Positions 41,276 to 54,313 of a stretch of DNA of 64,000 nucleotides are shown here, in pieces (positions within the stretch are counted from its first letter, which is position 1; every line of letters begins with the position of its first letter). A program made the position numbers and the translations under genes. The stretch is from Cinnamomum chago (lineage: Eukaryota; Streptophyta; Magnoliopsida; Laurales; Lauraceae). The notes beneath the pieces are model-generated. The model made no database searches. It was not told the origin of the DNA and saw only the letters and a list, made by a program, of their open reading frames with translations. The stretch covers positions 60,198,501-60,262,500 of the forward strand of contig CP142457.1 in assembly GCA_038049695.1 (NCBI GenBank), read 5' to 3'.

Positions 41276-44200
41276 AATCTCATTAATGGGATTCCATTAA
41301 TCGTGGGCAATTAAATGGTAGTTGGCCATTATTAATGGGATATCCCACCAATCATGGGGTATGAGAATGTGTGTAAGAGACCTTTGGCTGCATGACTTTT
41401 TTTTGTAGACTGTTTGCAAGAAAGTCACACTTTGAGGGACCTCTCGTCGAATCTCTAAAAAAAAAAAAGTTTATCTAAGTAGCTAGGTGGAATGATGCAC
41501 CCTTTTCTCTTTTGGAATTAAGTATTTTTTTGTCTGAAAAAACCTTCAAAGCAATTCTCTCTGCAATATTAAGTTCAAATATGATGCATGATCTCTGTAA
41601 GCTACTAGGAAAGGTGATGAATCTTAATGAGAACATCTCACCAATAAATCTCTCCAACTAGGAAACAATCTCTCATGTTATATTATCAAATGGCTGAAAT
41701 ACCTTGGACTTTCCATTCAGCGACTGCTTAGACTGTTTGATAAACATGAGGTCAGACCAGGATAATCTAGTGCATGCTGTTGGTCCCACTTGTTGTTAGG
41801 TAGAGCCTTGAAGAAAGCACCCACATGCCTTGAGAGTTGAGATCAATCATGTTGTCACACACTGTTGGATTAATTAACAGTATACATTTTTTCTCATCTG
41901 TATCACAACTAAAAAAGTTGGTTGCGTGTTTTAGCCAGAAAATAAAAAGAGAGTAGGTTGCCTGTATCAATGTCATCATTCCTCAAATTACATTTTACTT
42001 TTTAATCAAGTAAAGTAATCCATCAATACGGGCCCCATATTGATCTATAGTCAGTTTTCTTGGTTTTTTCGTTTTCCCTTCCAATGGAATCCATGTCCTG
42101 GCCAAACAGTGAATAGCTTGTCCCACCAAACAACTATTGCGAGTGAGAATCGACTTCCAAACGGACTGCTAAATTAAATGAAAAGTTATCCAATGCCAAA
42201 TGCTCGATTTTAGAAAGAGAATCACCAACTAATAGAATAATTTATGAGTCATGTATATTCAACTGGTCTCATGTATCCCTCTCAATAAGAAACAAGACTT
42301 TCCTTCAAAAAGGTCAAGCCATTATCATAAAGAGAGCTAGAATGCAGCTGTCTTCTTTTAAATGCCAATTTGGATGGGCCTAACAGTGGTGCAGGGATTT
42401 GTGATCTATAACTCATCCGTTTGTATAACCAAAGTTGCTCAAGTCGATCTTCAGGTCTTTTGTTCTAGGCCCCTTTCAAAGGAACTGACCCAGGCCCAGT
42501 CTGATCAAATTTTGTGGTAGAAAATCAAGGTCCAATCAACCATGGAATGATAGGCCTAAAAAGGGAATAGCTGGCCCAATTACAGATCCGGTTCAGCAAA
42601 ACGTGGGAGTTGGAAAGGTGGTGTTTTCAAAGAGCTGGACCCGAGTTTTTGAATTGCTCAGATCGGGCCTTTTGAAATGGGCTTACCTCCTTGGCCCAAA
42701 CTTGTAATAAAAAGTGCCTAACACCTTCATATTGGGGTCACTCATGCATTTTCATAATCCTTCCTCGCTCATAGGTTGAAAGTGGAAAAAATAATAATGA
42801 GAATGTGACTTTCTATTATCTACATCACTAATATATGGGCCCCATCGTTTCCTGCTATTGAAGTCCCACAACGGATTTCAGTACTCTATGGTCCCATTGT
42901 CTGCATCACTAATATGCAGGCCTCATCATTTCCTCAGCCTTCCTGATCAGGTCTCAAAGAATTCTCTCCACACTGAGACCCACCTTAGAAATCTGAACCA
43001 CTAAAATCACCATCCCACTTCAATTTCACTCTAATTAGAGTTGCCTGACTTTAAGATTGTTAACTTGTATGGAAATTATTTGACTCCTGTATGTGTGGGC
43101 GCACACTTGTGTTTCTTTCTTTCTTTTTTTATTATTAATCTTTAAGTTTATTATTATTATTTTTTTTAATATGAGTGGGCACATGACCCCACATGGAGTG
43201 GAATTTAGCTCAAGAACTATACATTGATTTTGAGAAGATTTTATTTCCAAGATGGATTCCATTGATGAATTTAAGGTACTACTATAAAGAGAAATCTCTT
43301 AGACCGTGTTCCACTTCTCTCTCAAGAATTTCACTACTCTACCAAGAATTTCAAGCAAAGATAATGGGTCATGTTTGGCAATCAAATTCCCGAGGATTCC
43401 TCACTAACTGTTTTTGGAGATTTAAAGAATCTTATACGTTTGGCAATTGTAAATCCTTGGGAACTTAAGTCAATAGAAATCCTCATTTTTTTGGGATTTT
43501 CAAGTCCAATCCATTCCAATAAGATTTGTAAATCCCCTGATTTATGCATTGTTGCTAATTTTAATTTTCTCAACTTTGTACCAATATGTACAGATATGAA
43601 TGTGAGATTCTCGCTCAAATTTGTGGAGTGACAAGGGGGATACAATTTCGGGTGGGATTGGACACTTTCATTGTCTTTATTTCTAAATAATTCTCAACAT
43701 GATTACAACTTCATTCTTAAAACATTTAATAACCAATACCCTCTTAATTGAAGCCTTAAACAAAGGCTAATCACATCTAATATTTATTTAAATAGAAAAC
43801 CAGTAAATGATGCATGTCTGGACATTCTAATGATAAATGAGTGCCGGATTGGTACAAGTAATTGCAAGATAATGAATGCCCTAAACACATGGCTGTTAGT
43901 AAATGTTGAACATGCATTTATGTATCTATCAAAGGGTATCTTAATTTGAGTAAGCTGTGGATGGGAAAATAGAAACTTCTCAGATGTTATTTGGAGCGAT
44001 ACAGCAAATTGGAAAAAAAGAAAATCTTGGTGATGAGTGATTGGTGTTAGAATGAGGATTATGCACTTGGTGGAGAATGGGAGGATCCCAATTCCACTTC
44101 TAGAATCCAATTTGGGGAATTAAAATGAGCTGGACTCCTCCGAGAGACATGAAGAAAAAAATGCTATCTTTGCACCCGCGGACCCGCGTCGGCTCCACTC

Positions 44201-45016
44201 ATTTCTCTCCGTGATAGGCGCTTTTCTCACTTTTTTGACACTTTCATATTCTTGTCGAATGTCGAGTCAGGATGTGTCTCACACTCAAGGTTTTTCCTCA
44301 GTGCAAGGAGTGGAAATGTGGAACACTCAGGCCCTCAGTGGGCTTAACAGGATGTTAAGGGCAGGTATCCTATCAAAGCTACTCTGATATCACAATGTCC
44401 CACATGTGGGAATTATATCTCAAATCCAAACTTTCCAAAATAACTGTTTTCTCTTCTATCAGCTTGGGGCCAAATTTCACTCAAACATAATTTGGACTCG
44501 CTGTTAACTCGATGAATGATGACACAAAGGATTATGACTTACTTTTGTCTCTCCTAACCACATTTTTTTATTATCAACATGAAAATGGGCTTACTAGTAC
44601 TTACTCCTACTGTAATGAAATTTAGCTATTTAGGGAAGAGTTAATACAAGAAAATATAGTATCTTTGAAGGGTTAATTTGCATTTCAGATGTGGGTTCTA
44701 CTAAGGAATTTATAGTGCATAGAGAATTCTGTGCTCGATGGCCTCAGAGGATTCAGATTCATGTCAAAGAAGAGAAAAAAAATAAAAATTAAGGCTGCAT
44801 GAGTCTTTCTCCTGTTAAGCACCGGCCTCATTAACAAAAATAAGCTACATTTATTTCTTTCTCTATAAGAACCAAAACAAAGTATTGTTGAATCTCATCA
44901 CTTCCATTACATGGGTGATTGGCCAACTGCATCTATAACAAGCTTCCATAGTATACATTTATTTCTTGACTGAAACAAGGCGCAATGATCATCCAAACAT
45001 ACACTAATAACTCAAA

Positions 45017-45052
45017 AAAAAAAAAAGAAAGAAAAGAAAAGAAAAGAAAAAC
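45017..45052. repeat. AAAAG microsatellite-like tract
   Basis: An A run followed by several AAAAG/AAAG units, about 130 bases downstream of the E6-like gene's stop codon (on its - strand). Confidence 0.7.
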
Positions 45053-45179
45053 TTATAATTAAGAGATAATTTAGAGACAGACACTTTGAATAACTTAAGG
45101 CTCAATACTACCCATGATCCATTTCCCTTGTTTTTCTCATCATATACTGAAAAACTTCTAAAGGAAAAAAGAGGAAAGT

Positions 45180-45854
45180 TTATGGCAAGAAGTTCTCCTC
45201 ATCCTCTTGGCTGCCTTTGTAGCTATCCACAAAAGTATTGTATTCAGAGGGACTCTCATTGTTACCATAATAACCTTCAGTGTTGTACTTGTTCATCTGA
45301 TTCGTGTTCCCATAGGACCCATATCTCTGACTGCTTCCCTTACCTGTCTCGAACTGATAATTGTTGGTGTTTACCTTACCTGTCCCGAACTGATAATTGT
45401 TGTTGTTGGCATTGACATCATAGTAGTATCGTCCGTTTTCTAGGTACCGTGTGTCGCTCATACCGTATTGATTCTTCTCATATTCGTTGTTGGGGTACTT
45501 GGTGGTGTACTCCTTGTTCATGTAGTTTCTCTTTTCGGTGGTTGTGGCGGCGTATTTTTCTGTGGGGAACTCCGTTGGAGTCTCACGAGCAGTGTACTGG
45601 ACGTTGTTGAATGTGGTGGTGGTGGGTGTAGCTTGGTCAGTTCCATGGCCGTAGAGACCATAGCCATTTTGGTTTTCTTGGTTGTAACTGTAGGGGTCTA
45701 CTTCTTCAGTTGGGGAGGGGGCTGGGATTTGGAGGGGTTCGGCTTCTTTGGCAGTGTTGTAGTGACTAAAGAACTTGCTCTCCCTTGCTTGAACTTGGAA
45801 GGAGGAGATGAGGAAGAGTGTGAGGAGAGAGAGGTGTTTTGGTGAAGGAGCCAT
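45180..45854 (-). CDS. E6-like secreted protein (cotton fibre E6 family)
   Basis: A single exon of 224 aa. Residues 1-~23 form a signal peptide (KHLSLLTLFLISSFQVQA), followed by ARESKFFSHY, which matches the mature start of cotton fibre protein E6. The mature chain is very rich in Asn, Tyr, Thr, Glu and Gly. It has a family-type tyrosine-rich core (SDTRYLENGRYYYDVNAN) and a short internal repeat in which NNYQFGTGK recurs as NNYQFETGK. The C-terminus is acidic. E6 is abundant in elongating cotton fibres and is presumed to act in the cell wall, but its function is unproven. The ATG at 45854 was preferred to an in-frame ATG 18 codons upstream because it starts the signal peptide and lies about 70 bases after the TATA box. 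Confidence 0.9.
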   Translation of the reverse strand: MAPSPKHLSLLTLFLISSFQVQARESKFFSHYNTAKEAEPLQIPAPSPTEEVDPYSYNQENQNGYGLYGHGTDQATPTTTTFNNVQYTARETPTEFPTEKYAATTTEKRNYMNKEYTTKYPNNEYEKNQYGMSDTRYLENGRYYYDVNANNNNYQFGTGKVNTNNYQFETGKGSSQRYGSYGNTNQMNKYNTEGYYGNNESPSEYNTFVDSYKGSQEDEENFLP

Positions 45855-45922
45855 GGGTTGTAGAGGGCTAGGAATGGTGATACAGGAGGAAGTTCTTGTG
45901 GAGAACAAATGTGATGGTACTC

Positions 45923-45930
45923 CTTATATA
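45923..45930 (-). promoter_or_regulatory. TATA box of the E6-like gene
   Basis: TATATAAG on the - strand, about 70 bases upstream of the start codon. A 39-bp TC tract lies about 35 bases further upstream. Confidence 0.7.
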
Positions 45931-45959
45931 GAGGTTTTTAATTGTATGACACTATGACC

Positions 45960-45961
<2 letters not shown>

Positions 45962-46000
<39 letters not shown>
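45962..46000. repeat. (CT)n microsatellite in the E6-like promoter
   Basis: About 19 uninterrupted CT units (GA on the gene's strand), just upstream of the TATA box. GA/CT tracts at this position are common in plant promoters and can bind GAGA-binding BPC proteins. Any effect here is inference. Confidence 0.9.
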
Positions 46001-46003
<3 letters not shown>

Positions 46004-46225
46004 GTCTGGAGACAAGAAAATGGGCGATGATTGTGGTCCCTTTCTGGAATAGCAAGTAAAATTTTCCATCTTCTAAAGGTTTCCGTTTCTGTTATTCCAT
46101 AGATGGGAGAAAGTGGAAAGAAGGTGATCCCCGAGGCACCCCAAAACATATCCCCGGCCCACTAGCTCTCACAATTCACTGGTCCATCGATAAAAAAAAC
46201 ACACATAGTCAAACAGCTTTCCTTA

Positions 46226-46459
46226 GGGCCTATTTATTTGCATTAAAATACATTGAAATTAGATACATAATGTAAGGTAGTTAAAAATGATGACCAAATT
46301 GTGAATATCCAAAGATAAACATTAAACAACATGTTCTTTTAGGAAAATAGAATAAAAGTAGATGCTATTTGATGCTCAACTTTGACATTTTACTTCGGAT
46401 CTTCATTTTTAACCACCCTATTATTAAATTCATGTGTTTTAATGCAACCAAACAAAGCC
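46226..46459. mobile_element. Tourist-like MITE, 234 bp, degenerate
   Basis: The left end GGGCCTATTTATTTGCATTA matches the reverse complement of the right end (GGCTTTGTTTGGTTGCATTA), both continuing AAAAYAC. The left flank is TTA. The right flank is TAT, so the 3-bp duplication is not preserved. It is related in its ends to the element at 9447-9778. Confidence 0.55.
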
Positions 46460-47663
46460 TATCGTCCTGCAAATTGATTGATGAAATACGGGCATTGGTG
46501 TTCATTCTACAAGCATTAAGGAGTCCATCGATCCTTAGGTTGAGATTATACAGTGGAAACAGGTGAAGAGCACAATTTGGGGCGCTCATGAAGGACAGTG
46601 ATGGTTTGGTTGGATTCATCCAATTTTATCACTGAACCCTGTTAGAAAGAAATAGTAAATTAGGCCAAGACTAAGATCATTTGGGCAAATTGGGGTTGTC
46701 TAAAACTCGCGGGTGATGATGCGGGGATGGTGGGGGTGGGGCAGGAAAATAATGGCAGTTAGTTCACGCTGCATGTGCTCATGAACGCTGTCTCTCATCT
46801 CTCGTCAAAAAGTAGAGCTTTTCTCCAATGCTTCTCCTTTCAGTTTTCACTCATTTCTGGAGCAAGTGTAAAACAGAAAGGAGGCCTTTTGACCTCTGGA
46901 GGGAACCTATGCATGTGTCTGTTGGGCTACTCATAAGCTGATGTCGATGGGCTATTCCATCCCCCTTTCACTTTTTCCAGATTTCACATGGTTTAGAATT
47001 ATGCCTGTTTGTTGATTTCCCTTTTAGAAATGTTCCCACTAGCAATTCATGAGAGGAAATAAAACTTTAAAATACCCAGTTCAAAATGAAAGCACTGTTG
47101 TATAGGTGAGTATTGTTCAATTCATATTATACAGTATGGATTTACAAGGGCATGCCTACGAATGTATTAGAGCAGGTTTGAATCGGGTTGAAATCCTACG
47201 GTTGTTCTATTATTATTGCAATATGAACCTTCCAAAATCAACGGTCGGGCACCCCTTTCGTCTCAGATGTAAGGGTGAGATCAGTCTATATGAAGCTCAA
47301 ATTGGGTCATATGGCCGTTGTGGGAGTCTTTCATCGAACGGGGAAATCAAGGAGGCCTAGAGGTGGGCCCAATCTATGGCACCTCGCAGATTATCTCTAA
47401 CTCCAAGAGCTTCCGGCATTAAAATAAAGGTGTATTTATGCGATGAGAAGAATAGAGAACTATTATGATTTTCCATGCAATTCCTTTTTTTAGTTGATTG
47501 GTGCAACGCGCCCTTTCAACTAAAAAGGGAAAAAATGATATGATCTTCCTTGGTACAAAGGATTTAAATTTCTTAAGTGAATGATGCAGAATTCAGCTCT
47601 CTTACAAACATTCGTCAGTAAATTACAAATAACGGAATGTATTTGGTAAGTTTGACATATTTG

Positions 47664-48189
47664 AATGTAATAGGAAAATTCTCAAATAAGGCCTTAGGTT
47701 TTTACCTTATTTAAAAAAAGGACACAAGTTTCAAAACTTTTCAAATCAGTCACCGAGTTTTTCAATAAAACTTCAATTTTGGCTATATGGTCATTTAAAG
47801 GTATTTTTTTATGGAATTTTCTCTCAATTTTTTTAAAATACCCAAAATACCTTCATTTAAAGCCATGACATGGTTCTGATAGTCACTACATTTAGCCGAT
47901 CTCTTTGGAAATGCTAGTTTTTTTTTATCACTTTAAGGCTGTCAGTGAAAAAATTAAAGAAAATATAGAGGAAGTGAATGAGGGTTTTATTTCATTGAAG
48001 GATAATTTTGGTAGTTTAAAAAATTTAAAGAAAAAAGTTGCCGGAAAATAGCTTTAAATGGATGAATGTCCTTAATTGAAAACTTCATGAAAACCTTATG
48101 GACTAATTTTTAAAGTTTTAACACTTGTATCTTTTTTTTGAAATAAGGCAAAAGCTTAAAGACTTATTTGAAGTTTTTCCAATATAATA
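47664..48189. mobile_element. Mutator-like non-autonomous element, 508 bp
   Basis: The element is 47673-48180. Its ends are inverted over at least 80 bp: GGAAAATTCTCAAATAAG on the left against GGAAAAACTTCAAATAAG from the right, then matching CCTTATTT, A-run and ACAAGT blocks. Flanks are AATGTAATA (47664-47672) and AATATAATA (48181-48189), a 9-bp duplication with one change. Long TIRs with a 9-bp duplication identify the Mutator superfamily. No coding. Confidence 0.75.
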
Positions 48190-50113
48190 AACTCACGCTC
48201 TTAGCTAATGGTCCATGTGGACCTGTGTCAGAATCCACTATACTACATTTCTAGCTCTGTAGTACACATCAGAAACATACCCTCCTTTGCAGCTCTCCTA
48301 CAATTCAAATGTTAACCATTGCTTGCCTTATTAACATCAGGTTTTGGACTTGAGCGTTAAAAATCCAATAACTAGCAGTTTGAGCCCAAAATTCATGAAG
48401 ACCATTATATTGCATTTTAGTTTTAAGTGCTGATCTCTTCTAAAACACCTAAACTAGGACTTTGCTTGAAGATTTGGATTCATTTTGGACTATAGTAAAA
48501 CTTTTCCTAGTTATAACAATGACAAAGGTAGGTTGTTTCAACCATTGCATCAGGCATGACTCATGAGATCAGCTTTATATCCATTTATATTATCAGAGCC
48601 CACTACCCAACCAAGTTCTGAAAACCATGTCATGCAAGAAAGAGCCAAATGCTGCAATACGCATGTTCTTCCTCCATTCACGGAGAGAGAGAGAGAGAGA
48701 GAGCTAAACACCACAGCCAATTTCCTCTTTCAAAGGCCCAAGGACTTCCCAAGTTTACAGGCATTACTATATGATGAGAAATTCTTGCTATTCATCCTAG
48801 GTGAAGGAATGCTAATTCAAGGGGATTAAATTTGTGCAGTGAGTAGGCCGATTATAGGTGGGCCCCACTTTGAAAACGAAATACAGAAATTAAGGGAGCG
48901 TTTTGGACTTTGTCTTCTCCATAAACACAGAAATTTTTTCTTATCAAACCATCATTCCTGCTTGCCAAGGGTACATACTTAAAATATTAATAAGAACACT
49001 TGTTTGTTGTTAATTTTACTGTTCATTTGACCCATTTTGGATCGATCTTCCTCTTTATTTTTATTGTTTCTGGTGGCGTGACTAGCGGAGGGAAGGCCCT
49101 GAGAGGCTGAGACAGTGATTGATTTTTCTTCTACTTGCTTTGAAAGTCAAAGAACAGTTTCTCCCGTCCCTTGTGGTAGGCAAGAAACTAGGGCGGCCAG
49201 GACGTTGTAACCAGCTCTATCTGGGCCCGGAGAACCAACAACTGATGGAACTGCCACAAGTCACAACTGGTAAGAGGAGATCAGATTCTCTGATTCCTGA
49301 AATCAATGGAAAGTTTGGCGATATTTCCAGATGTGGCCCACTTATTAAAATCTGAACCAGTCAAAAGAAATGTGGGCATGCGATGAGAACCTAAATGCAT
49401 CATTGCATTTAGGTCCCTCAATGAGGACTTTGTTATACCTTCAAATGATATAATTGGCATTAATTGTAATAATTTTGTATTTACAGGTGAAAAGAGTGAA
49501 ATTCTGAATTAATGAGAAAAAATTGGTACAAACCATAAAGATCTGAATTGGATGCTGGTTTTGGAGGATTGGAAAGAGCGCCAAAGGAGATTTCGTTAAG
49601 GATTCGTTGTTCATCTCTCTCCATGAGTAACTAACTCTCCATCTTAAGGTTGCGATGAAGCCTTAAATCTTGTACTTTTGGTAATGTATAAGTTTTAGGA
49701 TTTTACTTTGAATACTTTAATTATATGACATGAATATTATCTATTCATTGGATTTCTTTGTTAATGCAATATCTAGTTTTGGTATTTTATTCTTGTAAAT
49801 TTGAACACCAGTCATATAATTGTGCTTGAATGAATGTGTTATTAGATCTAAGATAATCTATGCCATAGAGATATGTTATGCCTGGATCTAAACCCACGTG
49901 ACTTATTTATTGACTCTGTGATTGTTTGAAAAATCCCATGTCTATACCTGTCATTGTACGAGGGTAGAGTGGATTCGTACCCTAAGACATTTTCTTCGAT
50001 TGAATCAAACCTTGTTTTTAATTTACTAATTTAGGAATAAAAACCTCAAATCAATACTTTATTTTCTAGTATGATTAATTTAGGAATTTGGGAACCAACA
50101 CAACTTAGCATTT

Positions 50114-50253
50114 CCCAGTGGATACAACACCTGGCTAACATCACTATTCTCATGAGTAGAAATATAGCTAGGTATAATTGTGTCACGGTGAATACGACAC
50201 CCATTTAACATCACTATTCTTACGAGTCCAGAAATAGCTATGTATAATTTATA
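50114..50253. repeat. 70-bp tandem duplication in an LTR-element-like region
   Basis: Two adjacent 70-bp units share GTG-ATAC-ACACC, TAACATCACTATTCT and AGAAATA-AGCTA-GTATAATT. The surrounding 49.6-50.3 kb resembles the untranslated leader of plant gypsy-type elements, where a GTGGATACGACACC-like motif recurs. No polymerase or LTR pair was found, so at most this is a fragment. Confidence 0.5.
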
Positions 50254-52029
50254 TTTCCTAACCTTGTTTTGGGCCCCCCCAACCTCTCTCTAGGAAACAC
50301 TATATATGTCGACATAAACTTATGGTTTAGTGAATTGAAGAACTAGTCAAGTGAAAGTTCAAACTTGATTAGTTATACGATAGAGTATAAATAATTTATA
50401 ATAAAGACAAGACATCAACTCGATCAAAACTACAATTATTTACAGAACAAGTAAAGATAAAGATAGGTATCAAGGATGATCGTTTTTGGTAAAGGATCGA
50501 ATGGTAGTTGCTTGCATCCATCTCCATACCTATTCATAAGTCAATCCCTGCCCCAGTGGGGTTGGACCAACGCCAATTTATGTCAAAAGGGGAATGGTCT
50601 TGGAACGAAATTAACAAGCAAAATAAGATGACTTTGGATAACCCAACCAGTGTGACTTTCAGGCTATGCCATAAGCATTCTAGCACACAACTAGGTAGCT
50701 TTTTTTGGGTCACCACATCTCATCCGACCAGCAGAATTCCTAGAGGCTTCAAGTTCACTTTTTAACAGTGCGCAAATCGAAAACCGAACCGAAAGGAACC
50801 AATTTGGTTTGGTTATTGTTTTTATTCTTTTAATTTTTTTTTACAGAAAAAAATGGCAGTTCAATTGGTGAGAGAAGTTGGACTTCGAGTAACAAAGTGA
50901 GGATTCAAATCTTCTTCATGTGAGGGTTAATAACATACACTAAGCTTTTTACGGTGCCACGCCGCACAATTATGCTGAAAATGTCATGGATGGTGCTCAT
51001 AGTTTTAAGCCCTGTCCGAATATGGAGAAAGTAGGACGGGAAGCAGTTTGCGCAATGGAATTACCTTTGGCTGGTTAAACAATGGGAAAAACCAGGTAGG
51101 ATTTCTCCTCATCTATTGGCGGAAATAAACTGATAATATGAACTCGCAAAATTGCCTCCTAATTGAATGTACATCCTTTTATTTTATCACTTTTTTTTTT
51201 GAAGAAATTTATTTTATCACTTTACAGAAACTTTACCGCAATAGTTGTTCTTATTGTCAAGAGGAACATCTCTGTTAATAGGATACTTTGTGTAAAGTGT
51301 TGATCCCAGTATTCTCTAACATAAGGTGATGGGGTTAATATGTACTAGAAATTGAAATTAGAAGAGGAAAGAATATGCAATCCAAGAGGCGGGCTTTATA
51401 TACAGGCAAGTAAGGCTAGGGAACAACTGGGCAGTCTATTAGCATCTTCCCAACACACAAGTGGAGAACAAGTGATACCTAAAATGTCTTTTGAGATGAT
51501 TAGAATAATAAAATCTCCATGGACATCATTTGTAAGGAATGCGGGCATCTAGGCACCAAAAATGACTGATGCAATTAATGCCCTACACTATATTTTCTCA
51601 ATGAACAAACCCAGCTCCAGTTTTGTAGCTTAAGCATTTGAGCCTTGAGGTCTAAAGTTCAAAGAAATGTACAGTGAGAACTGCAGTGTTTTTCAGTTTC
51701 TTTCGTTTATGAATCCTTATCTACCAGATCATAGTTGTGCAAAGACTACCGGTCCGAACTTTTGTGAAGACAGGCATCAAAGAAGTAAAAGCTTGAGGCA
51801 CAAAATTTGTTCAAAAGTATGTGCAAAAGACACATACACACACACACACACTAAAATTTGAAAGTAGATGGCTGACATAGCCAACGTGAAAAAGAAAAAA
51901 AGATGTGCATAACCCAAAGGGGAAATGTGTATGTTCACATTCAGTGCTGGGATAAAATCTTTTTGCATGGTAAGCTGAAATTGTTCGTCCCATTGTTTTC
52001 TTCGATCAAACATACAGTCTTCCCTGATA

Positions 52030-52181
52030 CTAGCTGAAGCTTGATGAGTATAAGATCCAAGCAGTCATCAATGGGAAGATAATTATAGCAGAAGCCTGAA
52101 ATGCAAAGATCAATTTCATCTGTGATGCCTGCTATAAAGATGTAGCAAGATGCAAAACCTAAAAAACATAAACACAATTTT

Positions 52182-52217
<36 letters not shown>

Positions 52218-54251
52218 CAGGAAAAACACCACCTCCTCGTTGGCAAGAGCTGCAGTAAATTCATTCCTGTCCATGAACTGTTTCACAGAACCTTGAAGCT
52301 GCAAGAATTGTAGTCATTTCAATATTCAATTGATGACATATTTGGAAGAAAAAACAGAAAAGGAAAAAGGACTTGATTGGTCCTGTGCCTAGGACTTGAT
52401 TACATCCTGGGGCCAAGATTATCGATCTCATGCTATATAGGATCTGTGTAAAATATCTCAAAGCTTGAAGATCCTAGTTTTTTTAATTATTTTGACAGCA
52501 ACTTGAGCATGTGAAAAAAGGTGTTCACATTCAACTGAAAAAGATCAAAGATAGGTGGCTATGATATGTAAATCATGAAAAGTTTTAGGCTGCAGCCGCT
52601 GCACCCCCATCCAGGATATGGCATGCAGCTCGAGCCAGGGTCCATTGACAAAGACTCATCATATTAACTTGCCAAATTTCAAAGGTTGACTCATAATGTC
52701 TATGGAAATGTGAAGTTCATTTAGTTTGTAAGATCAATAAATTTCTTAAATTTGAGTTGTACAAAAACCGTGTACTCCTAACTATTATGTGAATGTTGCC
52801 ACACAGTGTTTTTCTTGCTACATGGGATGAGTGGTACTGTGGGTCTAACCTAGGGTACAAGGGATCAACCCCCCTGTCATCCCTAGGAATTGAACTGCCT
52901 CTACCACGGAGCTATTCAGTGGTTTGGCCATACAACATGATCTTAATTGAATGTTGCACCTTACTTAATAATAGCCCTGAGATAATGAAACTATACAAAC
53001 TTTGAAGTCAGTCACTACTGATCCTTCTAGTCATAGGCGGACCTACATACCCGCCCCAGGTCAATTTTAAAAATGCTATAGATTTGAATGGGCTTCAATG
53101 TGTCCCATATGTATGTACTAAACAATTGCCCCACATCAAAACCTTGCTATCGCTCCCACATCACAAAACCTTATTGAAAACGCCTCTCTTCTTTTTTGAC
53201 ATCTTCCCGTAAAGAGTACTAGATCTTTTTCACGCCTTGTCGGTCTTGTCATGGTCAGTCTCTTTCTCTCACCAAATAACTCTAAATAAAGCAATCTGCC
53301 TCCCTCCTTAGATCTACTATAATTCTAATCACTTTATACCTAAATTTGAATCCTTAATCTCCAAATTATAATTTCAATCGCCAAATCCTAATTCAAACCT
53401 TAAGCCCTAAATCACCAAATCGGATATTATCTATAGGTCCAAAGATGACCAAATCACCATTTGGCACACTTTAATCCTCAACTCATACATAAATCAAACA
53501 TTAGGGCTCATATGTTTGGATAACTTGAGTTACATTTAATTGGTAATTTTTCTTCCTTTGCCATGAACCTACAACCAACTATAGGGAATTATTTTTATAG
53601 TTAAGATAAGTGTAGGCAACCAAATCTTTTCGATCCAAATAGATACCTTTGGAAATCCAAATTGGGTAATCGGGTGCTCACCCAAATCACCATTTCAGGG
53701 CATCCACACACCTATGATTAACGGAAATGTTATGTTGCGCTGTTTTAATGATGATGAATTGGGTAGTAGGAAGACACTTCAATTGGGTATTGGGAAGATA
53801 CTTGAATTGGGTAGAAGATCTGAGTATGGAAAAAAGTTTGTGCCTAGTTAAATAAAATCAATTTTCTCTTTTGGCATTGTTAATGTGAAAAAAGTCTAGC
53901 AAAGTGGAACAAAAATTTTGCTCTATCCAAATAAAAATCCTAGGTCCGCCACTGCTTCTAGTAAAGAGAGGAGAAAAATTCTCTCCCACTCTCATGCACA
54001 CATTACACACATGCACAGACAAACATGTCTCTCTCTCATGCTCCTATGAGAGCATCTCTCACCTTATTATGAGAGATAGGGTGAGGGCTTCCACATCAAG
54101 ATACAATGCCAACAACTTAAATGTGAGGGCCCCCACCGTATCTCTCATAGTTAAGGTGAGAGCTATCTCTCGTAGATATAATCAACTTTGATTTATGGGA
54201 CCAGCACTATTCCAACTTAGGATAAGATAAGCTGCAGCTTAGGGGAGCCCT

Positions 54252-54313
<62 letters not shown>

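Larger units (their letters stand above)
33344..45179. other. 11.8-kb gene-free stretch rich in repeats
   Basis: No gene was supported between the 140-aa gene and the E6-like gene. It begins with the upstream region of the 140-aa gene. It then contains a foldback MITE, a hAT MITE, two pairs of direct duplications, a SINE and a ~1-kb degenerate AT-rich repeat field, listed separately. A partial TIR-like end (GACATCCCTGA at ~37060) and a short inverted repeat around TAAATCAACGG (37113-37180) are minor. From 41.3 to 45.0 kb nothing beyond small repeats was seen. Confidence 0.5.
46001..52029. other. 6-kb gene-free stretch
   Basis: Between the E6-like promoter and the 3' end of the coiled-coil gene. 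It holds a Tourist-like MITE, a Mutator-like element, small GA and CA microsatellites (48683-48703; 51836-51851), and an LTR-retrotransposon-like stretch at about 49,600-50,260. Open frames such as 49119-49355 (+) have no recognisable domain. Confidence 0.5.

Noticed and set aside
43371-44110. Several overlapping open frames on both strands around 43.4-44.1 kb
   Set aside because: Composition and lengths fit chance in AT-rich DNA, with no domain, and a proposed inverted end pair did not align.
54253-54311. Regular repeats considered as a CRISPR-like array
   Set aside because: It is a simple dinucleotide microsatellite in a plant intron with no spacers.
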